Source: Lachnospiraceae bacterium
GTDB lineage: Bacteria; Bacillota; Clostridia; Lachnospirales; Lachnospiraceae
DNA length: 44,662 nucleotides
NCBI GenBank assembly: GCA_016281275.1
Contig: JAEEIH010000006.1
Span: 1-44,662 of the forward strand
Direction: 5' to 3'
Each line of letters starts with the position of its first letter. Within the stretch, counting starts at the first letter, position 1. The position numbers and the translations under genes were made by a program. Under the pieces are notes generated by a model, which was not told the origin of the DNA, made no database searches, and saw only the letters and a program-made list of their open reading frames with translations. Shown here in pieces: positions 1-9,215 of the stretch.

Positions 1-2
1 AA

Positions 3-3000
3 CAGCGCCTCGCACAGGAAGAGGCTGACAGACTTGCTGAAGAAGCACGTCTCGCACAGGAACAAAAGGATCGTGAGGAAGCGGAACGTCTCGCCGAGGA
101 AGCACGTCTCGCGCAGGAAGAGGCAGATCGCCTCGCTGAGGAAGCACGCCGCGCGCAGGAGGAAGCTGACAGACTTGCAGAAGAACAGCGTCTCGCAGCA
201 GAGGAAGCGGAACGTCAGAGACTCGCGGAAGAGGAAGCACGTCTCGCGCAGGAAGAGGCCGATCGCCTCGCTGAAGAAGCACGGCGTGCGCAAGAGGAAG
301 CCGACCGTCTCGCCGAAGAGCAGCGTCTCGCTGAAGAAGCTGAACAACAGAGACTTGCTGAAGAGGCAGCGGAAGCAGAGAGGCAGAGGATAGCGGCAGA
401 GGAAGAGGCTGCCCGAATTGCCGAAGAGCAGAGACTGGCAGAAGAAGCTGCCCGTCAACAGCAGCAAACCAATCCGTCGCAAGGCGGCGGAGGAACCTCC
501 GAAATACAAGAGACCATTGAAACAGCACAGTACTCGGATACTTTCTGGGAAATATCGGAAACTACAGCATCCTCAAGCATAGGTTGGAGAGTCGATCTTA
601 AGTTCCGTGACAGCAATCAAAATGTGCTCTCTATCAGTGACCTCCCCACAACGAAGGGAGCAGCACTTCCTGCGGCTTCGTCGGGATCGTCGGGAGGAAC
701 AGGCGGGATCACGGTTACGGTAGAGACGTCCAATACCTGTCCGAGTAATTACGCATATGAGTTTGCCGGATGGTATTCAAGTTCGGCTGCTGCCGATAAC
801 CTGAACCCGGAGTATCTTCTCACGGAAGTGCCCGAGACGGGGACGATCTATCCCGGTATCAGAAGGACGATCACAAGTACCATATACATTTGTCATGATT
901 TCAGGAAGGATGCCTTTGATTTTGCGGACAGCCACTATCAGATCGGACTCAGGTATTATGGGGCAAACAATACCGAGATCGGGATCGACGACCTTTCGGC
1001 GGCGATCAGTTCGCTTTCGCCCGGAACGCTTTTGCCCGGATATAAAACTTATGACGGAAGCGCGGATGTGAGCATCGATGAGGATGCCTTTAACGCACAG
1101 ACGGAAACATGGGCCGAGTCTTCGGTAATGGAGAATTACGACCGCTATTATGCATTCACGGGCTGGTACAGTACCGAAGAGGCCGCGCGGACCTCGGATC
1201 ACCGCTACCGTGTTACCAATGTGGCGTCTACGCCTCAGGAACACCCGGTTGATATCTACGCCGGAATCGATCTGATCACGACTGTGCGCATACCGTCCAC
1301 ACAGACCGCGCATGTGGTGGTTCCTACGGGATGGAATCCCCAGGGAACCGACGCCATAGTCGATTATGAAGTGAACAGTGAATACGTTGATTTCTATGTG
1401 ATCTCCGGTAAGGATGTGATCCTTCCCGATGAAGCGAGTGACACCACGAATCACGATTATCCTTATATTGCAAAGGAAAGCGGAGTCGGCAGATATACGC
1501 AGTTCTATTGCTACATGGACAGCTCCGAATTCGATGAGGCCGAGATCGATCCTTACAGTTATGTGCTTGAGCAGTGTCTGAGAGAGAACACGTATTCCCA
1601 GATCACGGCTTATTCGAGCTCGAATCCGAGCGGAAAGATCTTGAGGCTCTATTACACGGATAACAATACCTCCGGTAATTTTACCTGCCGTACGGGATCG
1701 GATGAGGACAATGTACACAGTCTTGACATGATCTTTTCTTCGCCCGTTAAGGTGAGAATTGCGGTCGGAGGATCGGATTATTTGTCAAGGTTTTACATAC
1801 ACGAAAACAATAATGATGTTGATAATGATGTAACGGGTCTTGCCGAATTCATCGGTGGTGCACTGCAGGGACCTGCAAGACTTCCGGGAGCCGGTGAAGA
1901 CGGACAGCTTTGGCATGTCACGGAGGCACAGAATTATGTGTACACATTGGAAACTGTGTACTTCGATCATTTTGCATCGGACCATTCTTTCGCTCTTCCT
2001 TATGTGAATTACCAGCATAATTATTCAGCAGACTACGACAAGTATATGCTCTGCAGTTATAAGACTTCGAGAGACGGACTCGTGACCACATTTTTGGCCG
2101 ACGATGTTGAGCATGTGATCGCTTTCAATAATGAGAATTCGGGAAGTTCTCCCATGTCTATAACGGACACATCGACAGACGGCAGGTTTATTGCGACCAT
2201 GCAGCTTGTCGACTGGGTGATGCTTGATCTGTCGGTGGACTCGAGTTTTTTGGAAACGAATTATGTATTCAGTATCGGCGAGAATAATCCTTATGTGATC
2301 CCGACAGGATCCGGATCATCGTCTGATTTTTACTTCTGCCTTGCTGTCAATCCGAAGGACCTTTATAAGGAGCCGAATACAGAACCCTCGTTCCCTTATA
2401 ATGTTACGGTTCAGACTGCAAAATTTGATTCCTCGACAAGTCATGATATGACGATCTTCGCACCCGACGATGTGATCTATCCTTGGAACAGCGCGGGACA
2501 AAAGAGGACCGGAGTCAGTGTCAATAACCCTCAGATCGTGTTCAACGCAATGGATGAGAACATCAGAAAGTCTTATTCCTTCGTGGGAGTGGAAGGATAC
2601 AGACTTTCGGGATTCGATGTCAGCTTTTTCTACAACATTAACAATACCAAAGAATTCAGGCTTAATGAAACGGAAGATGATATTAAATGGACGGCTGCTC
2701 CGTGCACGGATCAGTCGGGCAACAGCTGCGGAAGTGTTCTCCCTCTCGACAATCTGGCTCCGATAGGTACATACCCGGTCACAGTCAAACCTGTGTTTAC
2801 TCCTGTCAGAAAGGTTACGGCGAGCCTGCAGTACGTCAGTCCGCAGATCGACCCGAGCGGATATTACGGCGGATATCCTTCGCAGACAGATTTTGCTTTG
2901 AGGGCAGACGACGGATTTATGCTCCAGCTTGAGGGATTCTACGGTGATGATACCGGCACTGTCGATATAGAGAGCCTTAAGCTCGATTATTGCATGATCG

Positions 3001-4076
3001 ATTCTGCGGAAAACAGCATTACGCCTTTTATCGAGCAGAACATATCATCCGTATTGGGCAAGGAGGAAAGCAGTTGGCATTATTCCAACCCGTACGGTGT
3101 TGAGTCGAACCCTCATGACCCGACTTCTTTAAGCAGTGTTAAGATTTGTAAATTAAGAGAAATGGCTGTTAATAAATCTTCTTCGGAACTTGGAGAAAAA
3201 GCCTTCATCAGAGGTCTCGCAAAAACACCTGTCACTTATTCGACCTATTGTCCCGGCAAGATCGATGTGGAGGTTGCTTCGGGACAGGAGAAGAAATATT
3301 CGTGCTTTGTTTATACCGACAATAATGTTAAAAAGATCGGACGTGTGTTTGACAATACAGAAACATTTACAGTGGCTGATGCGGCCTTCCCGAAGCCTGC
3401 GTTCACAGGTATGATGTGGGATTTTGTCGGTGTGGATCAATATGATATATCGCGCTACGGCGGAAATATAAAGCCTTATTACAGAGGCAACGAACTCTGG
3501 GCGGGTGGCGATGACTACAGGACGGCGTACACGACCGAAACCGGATTGTTGATTTCGGGAATGGATCTGAACAGATTTTATTTGACTTCCGAATTCATGC
3601 CCGGAAGCAGTCAGACGATACTCAAATACATTCTCGGAAACTTTAGTGACGACGGCGCCGGAATCTTTGAATATAGGCCGTACAGATCGGTAACGATATT
3701 TAACTGCGATACGGCACATGCATATTCGTATTCGCAGACTAATCCCGATTGGGACGGCAGTTATAACGGGCTGAGCCAGGGAACAAGTGTAAGGCTGTTC
3801 TCACCGGTGCTGAGTCAGGATACGTCATTTAGCCAAATCTTTTCCACACCTATTGAAAACGGCGAAGGAACATTTAACCTGAATCTTTATGCTCCCACCG
3901 ATGATGTCGGAACCGATAATTTCATCGCTTATTGGGACGGCGGCAGCAGCTTCTACCTCTTCTATGTCGGAGAAAACATTGATTGTGCGGTAAGCTCATT
4001 TGGCGGTCAGTCATCCGAAAATGCCAAAGATTATGCCGTACAATATGAATTCGGCTTTGAGCCTGTCACATATTGA
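3..4076 (+). CDS. Large coiled-coil / InlB-repeat surface protein, 5' end missing
   Basis: The frame is open from the first bases of the window to the TGA at 4074-4076 (1357 codons), so the gene starts upstream and the ATG at 624 is only an internal methionine. Codons 1 to about 155 form a highly charged Ala/Glu/Arg/Leu/Gln coiled coil with a 14-residue period built on units like QEEADRLAEEARRA. A Gln- and Gly-rich hinge follows, then about 1200 residues of Ser/Thr/Tyr/Asp-rich sequence. Two segments, FAGWY (about residue 254) and FTGWY (about 384), sit in repeats resembling the InlB B-repeat (Listeria-Bacteroides repeat) of adhesins. No LPXTG-type anchor is visible at the C-terminus, which ends EFGFEPVTY. 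A signal peptide cannot be judged because the N-terminus is outside the window. Extracellular or cell-surface location is inferred from composition and repeats; the function is unknown, adhesion being the obvious guess. Confidence 0.8.
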   Translation, partial: QRLAQEEADRLAEEARLAQEQKDREEAERLAEEARLAQEEADRLAEEARRAQEEADRLAEEQRLAAEEAERQRLAEEEARLAQEEADRLAEEARRAQEEADRLAEEQRLAEEAEQQRLAEEAAEAERQRIAAEEEAARIAEEQRLAEEAARQQQQTNPSQGGGGTSEIQETIETAQYSDTFWEISETTASSSIGWRVDLKFRDSNQNVLSISDLPTTKGAALPAASSGSSGGTGGITVTVETSNTCPSNYAYEFAGWYSSSAAADNLNPEYLLTEVPETGTIYPGIRRTITSTIYICHDFRKDAFDFADSHYQIGLRYYGANNTEIGIDDLSAAISSLSPGTLLPGYKTYDGSADVSIDEDAFNAQTETWAESSVMENYDRYYAFTGWYSTEEAARTSDHRYRVTNVASTPQEHPVDIYAGIDLITTVRIPSTQTAHVVVPTGWNPQGTDAIVDYEVNSEYVDFYVISGKDVILPDEASDTTNHDYPYIAKESGVGRYTQFYCYMDSSEFDEAEIDPYSYVLEQCLRENTYSQITAYSSSNPSGKILRLYYTDNNTSGNFTCRTGSDEDNVHSLDMIFSSPVKVRIAVGGSDYLSRFYIHENNNDVDNDVTGLAEFIGGALQGPARLPGAGEDGQLWHVTEAQNYVYTLETVYFDHFASDHSFALPYVNYQHNYSADYDKYMLCSYKTSRDGLVTTFLADDVEHVIAFNNENSGSSPMSITDTSTDGRFIATMQLVDWVMLDLSVDSSFLETNYVFSIGENNPYVIPTGSGSSSDFYFCLAVNPKDLYKEPNTEPSFPYNVTVQTAKFDSSTSHDMTIFAPDDVIYPWNSAGQKRTGVSVNNPQIVFNAMDENIRKSYSFVGVEGYRLSGFDVSFFYNINNTKEFRLNETEDDIKWTAAPCTDQSGNSCGSVLPLDNLAPIGTYPVTVKPVFTPVRKVTASLQYVSPQIDPSGYYGGYPSQTDFALRADDGFMLQLEGFYGDDTGTVDIESLKLDYCMIDSAENSITPFIEQNISSVLGKEESSWHYSNPYGVESNPHDPTSLSSVKICKLREMAVNKSSSELGEKAFIRGLAKTPVTYSTYCPGKIDVEVASGQEKKYSCFVYTDNNVKKIGRVFDNTETFTVADAAFPKPAFTGMMWDFVGVDQYDISRYGGNIKPYYRGNELWAGGDDYRTAYTTETGLLISGMDLNRFYLTSEFMPGSSQTILKYILGNFSDDGAGIFEYRPYRSVTIFNCDTAHAYSYSQTNPDWDGSYNGLSQGTSVRLFSPVLSQDTSFSQIFSTPIENGEGTFNLNLYAPTDDVGTDNFIAYWDGGSSFYLFYVGENIDCAVSSFGGQSSENAKDYAVQYEFGFEPVTY

Positions 4077-4092
4077 TGTATTACAATGAATC

Positions 4093-4131
4093 GATGACCG
4101 GATACCGGGGGGACGGGGGTTGTGGGTCATC
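4093..4131. repeat. GGGGACGGGGG palindromic repeat, single copy
   Basis: A 39-bp unit bounded by the inverted heptamers GATGACC (4093-4099) and GGTCATC (4125-4131), with GGGGGGACGGGGGTTGTGG between them. It belongs to the family also seen at 10990, 11091, 28711 and 31137. It fills most of the gap between the large surface protein and the next secreted protein. Confidence 0.75.
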
Positions 4132-4184
4132 TACATTGCTACATAGTGTCGAGCCTAAGTTACAAAATCTATAGAGGAGGGCAT

Positions 4185-5525
4185 ATGGATCGTTTTAAAA
4201 AATATGTAATGCGGATCGCGTCGATCGTTCTTTCGGCAGCAATCGTTATGACGCTCGGAGAAAGCGCCGCGGTAAAAGCGGCATCGAAATATGTCAAGGA
4301 TCTCACCGTTTCTTCCGAAAAGGTTGTGCTTACGGGAGAAGGCGCGAAAATTGTTGTTCAGGCGAAGGTCGCGACATCGGGAAAAGCTTCGAAGAAGGTG
4401 TCTGTAACGTCTTCCGACAGTTCCGTGGCAACGGTTTGGGTATCGAAGGTTTCGAAGGGAACAACGGACATCACGATCACATCGTGGACCGGCGGAGAGT
4501 GCGTTGTGACCGTTAAAACGAAAGGAAAGGATGCTTCGGGAAAGAAGCTTACACGGAAGATCAAGGTTGTTGTCGGAGCAGAAAGCGCCGGGCAGGAAGA
4601 AAGCACCCACGATGATGAAAGTAAAAGCAAGGCTGAAGCAGGAAAGAACGGAGCAAACAACAGCAATGAGGACGGAAAGAACGAAACAAACAACGGCGGT
4701 AAAGCCGGAAAGGACGAAAAAGCTATGGCAGACGAGAAAGTGGTTGTTACTGTGACATCGGAGACATTCTCCGGCAAGTATGCGGTTAAGAACGATTCTA
4801 CGGGAAAGACGGATGTTCTCGAGGCGAATGACCTCACACGCAAGTACATAAGCTTTGCACCCTGGCCGACAACGGTTGCTCAGGTTGAGTACGTCATAAA
4901 GAATTATTCCGATCCCTACGTGATCGCAGCGCTCTTCGTCGTTGCTGCCGACAACTATGAAAAGGGCAAGGACATGAACGATCGCTCGCCTGTCACTTTC
5001 GCCATGATCGAAGCCATCAACACGGGCGCCGGCATTCTCGACGGGAGCGCCTATAAGCTTGACAACTTTGCTGTGGGACGCATAAACGTCAATTACGGCA
5101 TGGGCAGAGTCGTCGTTGACGGCGGTTCGACGGTTGATGTGAGAGACTTTGCTCCGCGTGCATATATGAAAGGCGCAACGCCGGAAAACAACTACACTCC
5201 CGCCGGCGGCAGCGATAAAACGAAGTGGCAGATAGTGGTTGATGAATATGTTTACAACGGCGACATTGACAACGGATATATAACGGTTTGCCCCCAGCGC
5301 TACAGCATGGAGCAGGATACCGAGACGGCAAAGCCCGTTTATATCGAGCACAATCAGGTCTTAAGGATCGGTTTCCGCAGACACAAAGCAACGGGGATCT
5401 GGGTTCCCACGCCCGTGTCGGCTCTCTCGGGCGAAGTGAGCGGAAACGTCAAGCCTTTTGATATTTCATCGACGGGGCTCTTCTCGAATAATTATGTACC
5501 TCCGGTGATCGATCAGGGATTCTGA
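4185..5525 (+). CDS. Secreted protein with Ig-like (Big) domain
   Basis: Start chosen at ATG 4185 because AGAGGAGG lies at 4173-4180; an ATG at 4122 gives a longer frame but has no Shine-Dalgarno and falls inside a repeat. The product is 446 aa. Residues 1-33 are a classic signal peptide (basic MDRFKKYVMR, hydrophobic core, Ala-rich cleavage zone near VKAASK). Residues about 35-130 resemble a bacterial Ig-like (Big_2) domain: LTVSSEKVVLTGEGAKIVV, then SDSSVATVWVSK and ECVVTVK. A low-complexity Lys/Glu/Asn/Gly linker (about 135-185) leads to a C-terminal region of about 250 residues that I do not recognise. It probably works outside the cell and may be partnered with the preceding surface protein. 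It is separated from the hydrogenase operon by that operon's own promoter. Confidence 0.75.
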   Translation: MDRFKKYVMRIASIVLSAAIVMTLGESAAVKAASKYVKDLTVSSEKVVLTGEGAKIVVQAKVATSGKASKKVSVTSSDSSVATVWVSKVSKGTTDITITSWTGGECVVTVKTKGKDASGKKLTRKIKVVVGAESAGQEESTHDDESKSKAEAGKNGANNSNEDGKNETNNGGKAGKDEKAMADEKVVVTVTSETFSGKYAVKNDSTGKTDVLEANDLTRKYISFAPWPTTVAQVEYVIKNYSDPYVIAALFVVAADNYEKGKDMNDRSPVTFAMIEAINTGAGILDGSAYKLDNFAVGRINVNYGMGRVVVDGGSTVDVRDFAPRAYMKGATPENNYTPAGGSDKTKWQIVVDEYVYNGDIDNGYITVCPQRYSMEQDTETAKPVYIEHNQVLRIGFRRHKATGIWVPTPVSALSGEVSGNVKPFDISSTGLFSNNYVPPVIDQGF

Positions 5526-5539
5526 GCATTTGTTTTTTA

Positions 5540-5568
5540 TTGATTTCTTATTTCCACCGTGATATACT
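5540..5568 (+). promoter_or_regulatory. Sigma-A-type promoter of the hydrogenase operon
   Basis: TTGATT (5540-5545) and TATACT (5563-5568) are separated by exactly 17 bp. The predicted start near 5575 gives a leader of about 345 nt before hydC. The spacer end (CGTGA before TATACT) is the same as in the PilZ promoter at 11124-11152. Confidence 0.75.
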
Positions 5569-5574
5569 GACTAT

Positions 5575-5921
5575 AACTGTGGATTCTCCTAATAATCTAC
5601 CCTTATGCCCTCACTCCGTGTGGGCTTCGAAACTGCGTGTAAAGCGCGTTTCCTTTGTTCCGCAGGATGAAACCGATATTTGGTCGGATGATGGCGCGAC
5701 GGCGGTATGGAGCGGTCGGAGCCGTTTGAAAGCCGGTGTGCGGTCATGGTTTTGGGCCTAAAGGCCTGTTACAGTTCCTTCGGGAATTGCGGAGGCGAGA
5801 AAACGGAAGCGGAAAACCGCTTCGAAAGATAAGCCCGGAACACGATTTGGGCGAGGAATCAGCGGCAAACGCCGCTAAAGAGGAGAATCAGTTGATGATT
5901 TTATCACAAGGAGGTTTGACA
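5575..5921 (+). promoter_or_regulatory. Long structured 5' leader of the hydrogenase operon
   Basis: This stretch of about 345 bp has no convincing gene; the frames through it have no recognisable protein. It is rich in self-complementary segments: GCCC/GGGC around 5608-5626, GGGCCT/AGGCC around 5754-5765, a GTTCC-TTCG-GGAAT type hairpin around 5774-5788, GAAGCGG-AAAA-CCGCTTC (5806-5823) and AGCGGC-AAAC-GCCGCT (5861-5876). The last two form a tandem pair that recurs upstream of crh. The second hairpin is followed directly by AAAGAGGAG (5877-5885). I do not recognise it as a known riboswitch class. A regulatory role is inferred from length and structure. Confidence 0.5.
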
Positions 5922-6413
5922 ATGGGTTCAAAGAAGAAAATCCCGTTTAACGGCACAGCCGACCAGGAGGCCGCTCTCCGCAGAGTCGTTGCTGAGCTGA
6001 AGAACGAAAAAGGCGCGCTCATGCCGATTCTTCAAAAAGCACAGGACATCTATGGATATCTTCCCTACGAGGTTCAGAAGATCATCTCCGATGAGATGAA
6101 CATCCCCATCGAGAAGATTTACGGTGTCGTTACATTCTACTCACAATTCTCACTTTATCCGAAGGGAAAATACAAGATTTCTGTCTGTCTCGGAACAGCC
6201 TGCTATGTTAAGGGCTCCGGTTCCGTGTTCGACAAGCTTGTTGAAAAGCTTGGAATCGAAGGCGGTGAGTGTACGGCAGACGGCAAGTTCTCACTTGAGG
6301 CCTGCAGATGTGTCGGCGCTTGTGGTCTTGCGCCCGTCATGACCATTAATGATGATGTTTACGGAAGGCTTACTCCCGACCAGATCGACGGGATTCTTTC
6401 CAAGTATAACTGA
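5922..6413 (+). CDS. hydC: NADH-linked [FeFe]-hydrogenase subunit HydC / NuoE-like
   Basis: A 163-aa NuoE/HydC-family subunit with a thioredoxin-like [2Fe-2S] fold. Start ATG 5922 has AAGGAGG at 5908-5914 with 7-nt spacing; an in-frame ATG at 5895 (or TTG 5892) has a second ribosome-binding site, AGAGGAG, so a nine-residue longer form is possible. The N-terminal helical part (LMPILQKAQDIYGYLP, IYGVVTFYSQFSLYP) is typical of the family. Four cluster ligands are visible: the pair in CLGTACYVKG and the pair in CRCVGACGLAP. In trimeric bifurcating hydrogenases this subunit relays electrons between HydB and HydA. It is the first gene of a five-gene operon with very short gaps. Confidence 0.93.
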   Translation: MGSKKKIPFNGTADQEAALRRVVAELKNEKGALMPILQKAQDIYGYLPYEVQKIISDEMNIPIEKIYGVVTFYSQFSLYPKGKYKISVCLGTACYVKGSGSVFDKLVEKLGIEGGECTADGKFSLEACRCVGACGLAPVMTINDDVYGRLTPDQIDGILSKYN

Positions 6414-6415
6414 CC

Positions 6416-6973
6416 ATGATGCCTGAGATCTCCCTCAACATTCTCGACGTTACCATGAATTCGGTGAAAGCCGGCGCAAGCCTTGTGCACATTAGCGTTA
6501 AGGCGGACACATCGGCTGACACGCTCACCGTGTGCATCGAAGACAACGGCTGCGGGATGACTGAGGAACAGGTGGCACGTGTTACCGATCCTTTTTATAC
6601 CACCCGGACCACGAGAAAGGTCGGACTCGGAGTACCTTTCTTCAAGATGGCGGCGCTGCAGAGCGGCGGGTCGTTCGACATCAGGTCCGAACCCGGAAAG
6701 GGCACGGTGGTGACCGCGGTTTTCGGTCTTTCAAACATTGACCGAATGCCTCTCGGTGATATGGCCGGGACGATCCACATGATCGTCACCCAGAACGAAG
6801 AAACGGATTTTGTTTATTCGCATCACATTGATGACAGGGGATTTGAGCTCGACACACGTGAAATGCGTGAGATCCTCGGCGGCGTTTCGTTTAAGGAACC
6901 CGAGGTGTCGGAGTACATAAAAGAGTATCTCAGAGAGAATATCAAAGAGTCAGAAAACGGAACAGTACTATAA
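6416..6973 (+). CDS. HATPase-fold ATP-binding protein in hydrogenase operon
   Basis: A 185-aa protein made almost entirely of a GHKL/HATPase_c domain. The N box (LNILDVTMNSVKAGA), G1 box (EDNGCGM), an F-box-like DPFYTTR, a G2-like stretch (GLGVPFFK) and GKGTVV follow in order. No histidine dimerisation domain, sensor or membrane segment is present, so it is not a conventional sensor kinase. Its start lies 2 nt after the hydC stop (MM start, 6416). Similar stand-alone ATPase genes sit inside hydrogenase operons of other Clostridia, from general knowledge. The role is unknown; a serine/threonine-kinase or regulatory role in the complex is only a guess. About 50 C-terminal residues lie outside the ATPase core. 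Confidence 0.8.
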   Translation: MMPEISLNILDVTMNSVKAGASLVHISVKADTSADTLTVCIEDNGCGMTEEQVARVTDPFYTTRTTRKVGLGVPFFKMAALQSGGSFDIRSEPGKGTVVTAVFGLSNIDRMPLGDMAGTIHMIVTQNEETDFVYSHHIDDRGFELDTREMREILGGVSFKEPEVSEYIKEYLRENIKESENGTVL

Positions 6974-6994
6974 GATTTTTAAGGAGGAATCCAC

Positions 6995-7366
6995 ATGAAG
7001 TCTCTTGAAGAATTAAAAGCTATCAGAGAAAAGATGCAGGGCAGCGTTGCATTTCGCAGTGATGACTCTAACCAGACAAGAGTAGTAGTCGGTATGGCTA
7101 CCTGCGGTATCGCAAGCGGTGCGCGTCCTGTTCTTACCGCCCTTTCGGATGCTGTCCAGAACAAGGCCGTTAAGAATGTGGCAGTTACACAGACAGGATG
7201 CATCGGTCTTTGCCAGTACGAGCCCATCGTTGAAGTATATGAGCCCGGAAAAGAAAAAGTAACCTATGTAAAGATGACACCTGAGAAGGCTCTCGAGGTG
7301 GTTGACCGTCATCTTATCGGCGGCAATGTAGTTACTGAATATACAATCGGCGCACTTGCCAAATAA
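6995..7366 (+). CDS. HydD-like (2Fe-2S) ferredoxin-domain protein
   Basis: A 123-aa thioredoxin-like [2Fe-2S] ferredoxin-family protein, preceded by AAGGAGG (6980-6986) and placed between the ATPase gene and hydB. Visible cysteines are Cys37 (MATCGIASGAR) and Cys69/Cys73 (TQTGCIGLCQYEP). The second cysteine of the first pair is replaced, as I recall is usual in this short subfamily, so cluster binding is uncertain. It resembles the N-terminal domain of the HydB protein encoded next. It is probably an accessory electron-transfer or assembly subunit of the hydrogenase; the exact role is not established. Confidence 0.85.
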   Translation: MKSLEELKAIREKMQGSVAFRSDDSNQTRVVVGMATCGIASGARPVLTALSDAVQNKAVKNVAVTQTGCIGLCQYEPIVEVYEPGKEKVTYVKMTPEKALEVVDRHLIGGNVVTEYTIGALAK

Positions 7367-7386
7367 TTACGAGAGAGAGGTATCAT

Positions 7387-9201
7387 ATGTATCGTTCACA
7401 TGTTTTGGTCTGCGGCGGAACAGGATGTACTTCCTCGGGAAGCCAGAAGATTCAGGAAAAGCTCAAGGCAGAGCTTGCTGCTGCCGGCCTTACCGAAGAG
7501 GTAGCAATCGTTCAGACCGGTTGCCACGGACTGTGCGCCCTTGGCCCCATCATGATCGTTTATCCCGACGCAACATTTTATTCAATGGTTAAGGAAGAGG
7601 ATGTTCACGAGATCGTTACTGAGCATCTTTTGAAAGGTAGAGTTGTTGAGCGCCTTGTTTATCACGAGGATAAGGCAGGCGAAGGCATCAAGTCCCTCAA
7701 CGACACTGCATTCTATAAAAAGCAGCACCGTATCGCGCTCCGCAACTGCGGTGTTATCAATCCCGAGAATATTGATGAATATATCGGAACACGCGGATAT
7801 GAAGCACTCGGCAAGGTTCTCACCGAGATGACCCAGGATGAAGTTATCGACTGCATCCTTGCATCGGGCCTCAGAGGACGTGGCGGCGCCGGTTTCCCCA
7901 CAGGAAAGAAGTGGCAGCTCGCAAAGAACCTCGTTCAGGACGGCGGACAGAAGTATGTTTGCTGTAACGCTGACGAAGGCGATCCCGGTGCATTCATGGA
8001 TCGTTCCGTTCTTGAGGGTGATCCTCATGCCGTACTTGAGGCAATGGCGATCGCCGGCTACGCTATCGGCGCTTCACAGGGTTATATCTACGTTCGTGCG
8101 GAGTATCCCATCGCTGTAGAGCGTCTTAACATCGCGATCAAGCAGGCAAGAGAGTACGGCCTTCTTGGCAATAACATCTTCGGAACAGATTTCTGCTTCG
8201 ACATTGAGCTCAGACTCGGTGCCGGCGCATTCGTTTGCGGCGAGGAGACAGCGCTCATGACCTCCATCGAAGGTAACCGCGGTGAGCCTCGTCCCCGTCC
8301 TCCGTTCCCTGCAGTCAAGGGTCTTTTCGAGAGACCTACGATTCTCAACAACGTTGAGACCTACGCTAATATCGCTCAGATCATCCTTAACGGACCCGAG
8401 TGGTTCGCATCGATGGGTACAGAGAAGTCGAAGGGCACCAAGGTGTTCGCTCTCGGCGGCAAGATCAAGAACACAGGTCTTGTTGAGATTCCCATGGGTA
8501 CAACACTTCGTGAGATCATCGAGGATATCGGCGGCGGCATCCCGAACGGCAAGAAATTCAAGGCTGCTCAGACAGGCGGACCTTCAGGCGGATGTATCCC
8601 TGCAGAGCACCTCGACATCCCGATCGACTACGACAACCTTATCTCCATCGGTTCCATGATGGGATCGGGCGGACTCATCGTTATGGACGAAGACAACTGT
8701 ATGGTTGATATCGCCAAATTCTTCCTTGAGTTCACTGTTGACGAGTCATGTGGTAAGTGTACGCCTTGCCGTATCGGTACAAAGCGTCTTTACGAGATGC
8801 TCGACAAGATCACAAAGGGCCAGGGCACACTCGAAGACATCGACAAGATGGAAGAGCTTTGCTACTACATCAAGGACAACGCACTTTGCGGTCTTGGTCA
8901 GACAGCTCCCAACCCCGTACTTTCAACACTTCGTTACTTCCGCAATGAGTACATCGCTCACGTGGTTGACAAGAAGTGTCCCGCAGGCGTTTGCAAGAGC
9001 CTTCTTTCCTATGTCATCGACAGAGAGAAGTGTATCGGATGCGGCGCTTGTGCAAGACAGTGCCCCGCTAACGCTATCGTTAAAACAGACTACATCGGCG
9101 AAGGCAAGAAGCTTCCCGCTATGGAAATCCAGAAAGATAAGTGCCTTAAGTGCGGCGCTTGTATGGATAAGTGTAAGTTTGGCGCTATTTCAAAGAAGTG
9201 A
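7387..9201 (+). CDS. hydB: NADH-linked [FeFe]-hydrogenase flavin subunit HydB / NuoF-like
   Basis: A 604-aa NuoF/HydB-type subunit, the diaphorase module of a trimeric NAD(H)- and ferredoxin-linked hydrogenase. Domains in order: N-terminal thioredoxin-like [2Fe-2S] domain (VCGGTGCTSSGS; TGCHGLC), the FMN/NADH-binding NuoF core with GRGGAGFPTGKKW, a soluble-ligand-binding (SLBB) region, a [4Fe-4S] site (SCGKCTPCR plus CGLGQ), and a C-terminal 2[4Fe-4S] ferredoxin (CIGCGACARQC, CLKCGACMDKC). The C-terminal ferredoxin is what separates HydB from respiratory NuoF. The start ATG follows GAGAGAGG. The stop at 9199-9201 lies 14 nt before the hydA start. Codon use looks strongly biased, suggesting high expression. 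Confidence 0.95.
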   Translation: MYRSHVLVCGGTGCTSSGSQKIQEKLKAELAAAGLTEEVAIVQTGCHGLCALGPIMIVYPDATFYSMVKEEDVHEIVTEHLLKGRVVERLVYHEDKAGEGIKSLNDTAFYKKQHRIALRNCGVINPENIDEYIGTRGYEALGKVLTEMTQDEVIDCILASGLRGRGGAGFPTGKKWQLAKNLVQDGGQKYVCCNADEGDPGAFMDRSVLEGDPHAVLEAMAIAGYAIGASQGYIYVRAEYPIAVERLNIAIKQAREYGLLGNNIFGTDFCFDIELRLGAGAFVCGEETALMTSIEGNRGEPRPRPPFPAVKGLFERPTILNNVETYANIAQIILNGPEWFASMGTEKSKGTKVFALGGKIKNTGLVEIPMGTTLREIIEDIGGGIPNGKKFKAAQTGGPSGGCIPAEHLDIPIDYDNLISIGSMMGSGGLIVMDEDNCMVDIAKFFLEFTVDESCGKCTPCRIGTKRLYEMLDKITKGQGTLEDIDKMEELCYYIKDNALCGLGQTAPNPVLSTLRYFRNEYIAHVVDKKCPAGVCKSLLSYVIDREKCIGCGACARQCPANAIVKTDYIGEGKKLPAMEIQKDKCLKCGACMDKCKFGAISKK

Positions 9202-9215
9202 TCGAGGAGGATATT

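Noticed and set aside
34-393. 119-codon Arg/Lys/Ser-rich ORF in the first 400 bp
   Set aside because: It is the wrong frame of the coiled-coil repeat; the frame beginning at base 3 stays open through 4076 and gives a sensible protein.
5540-5761. 73-codon ORF in the hydrogenase leader
   Set aside because: It starts inside the -35 box of the operon promoter, has no ribosome-binding site, and its translation resembles no protein.
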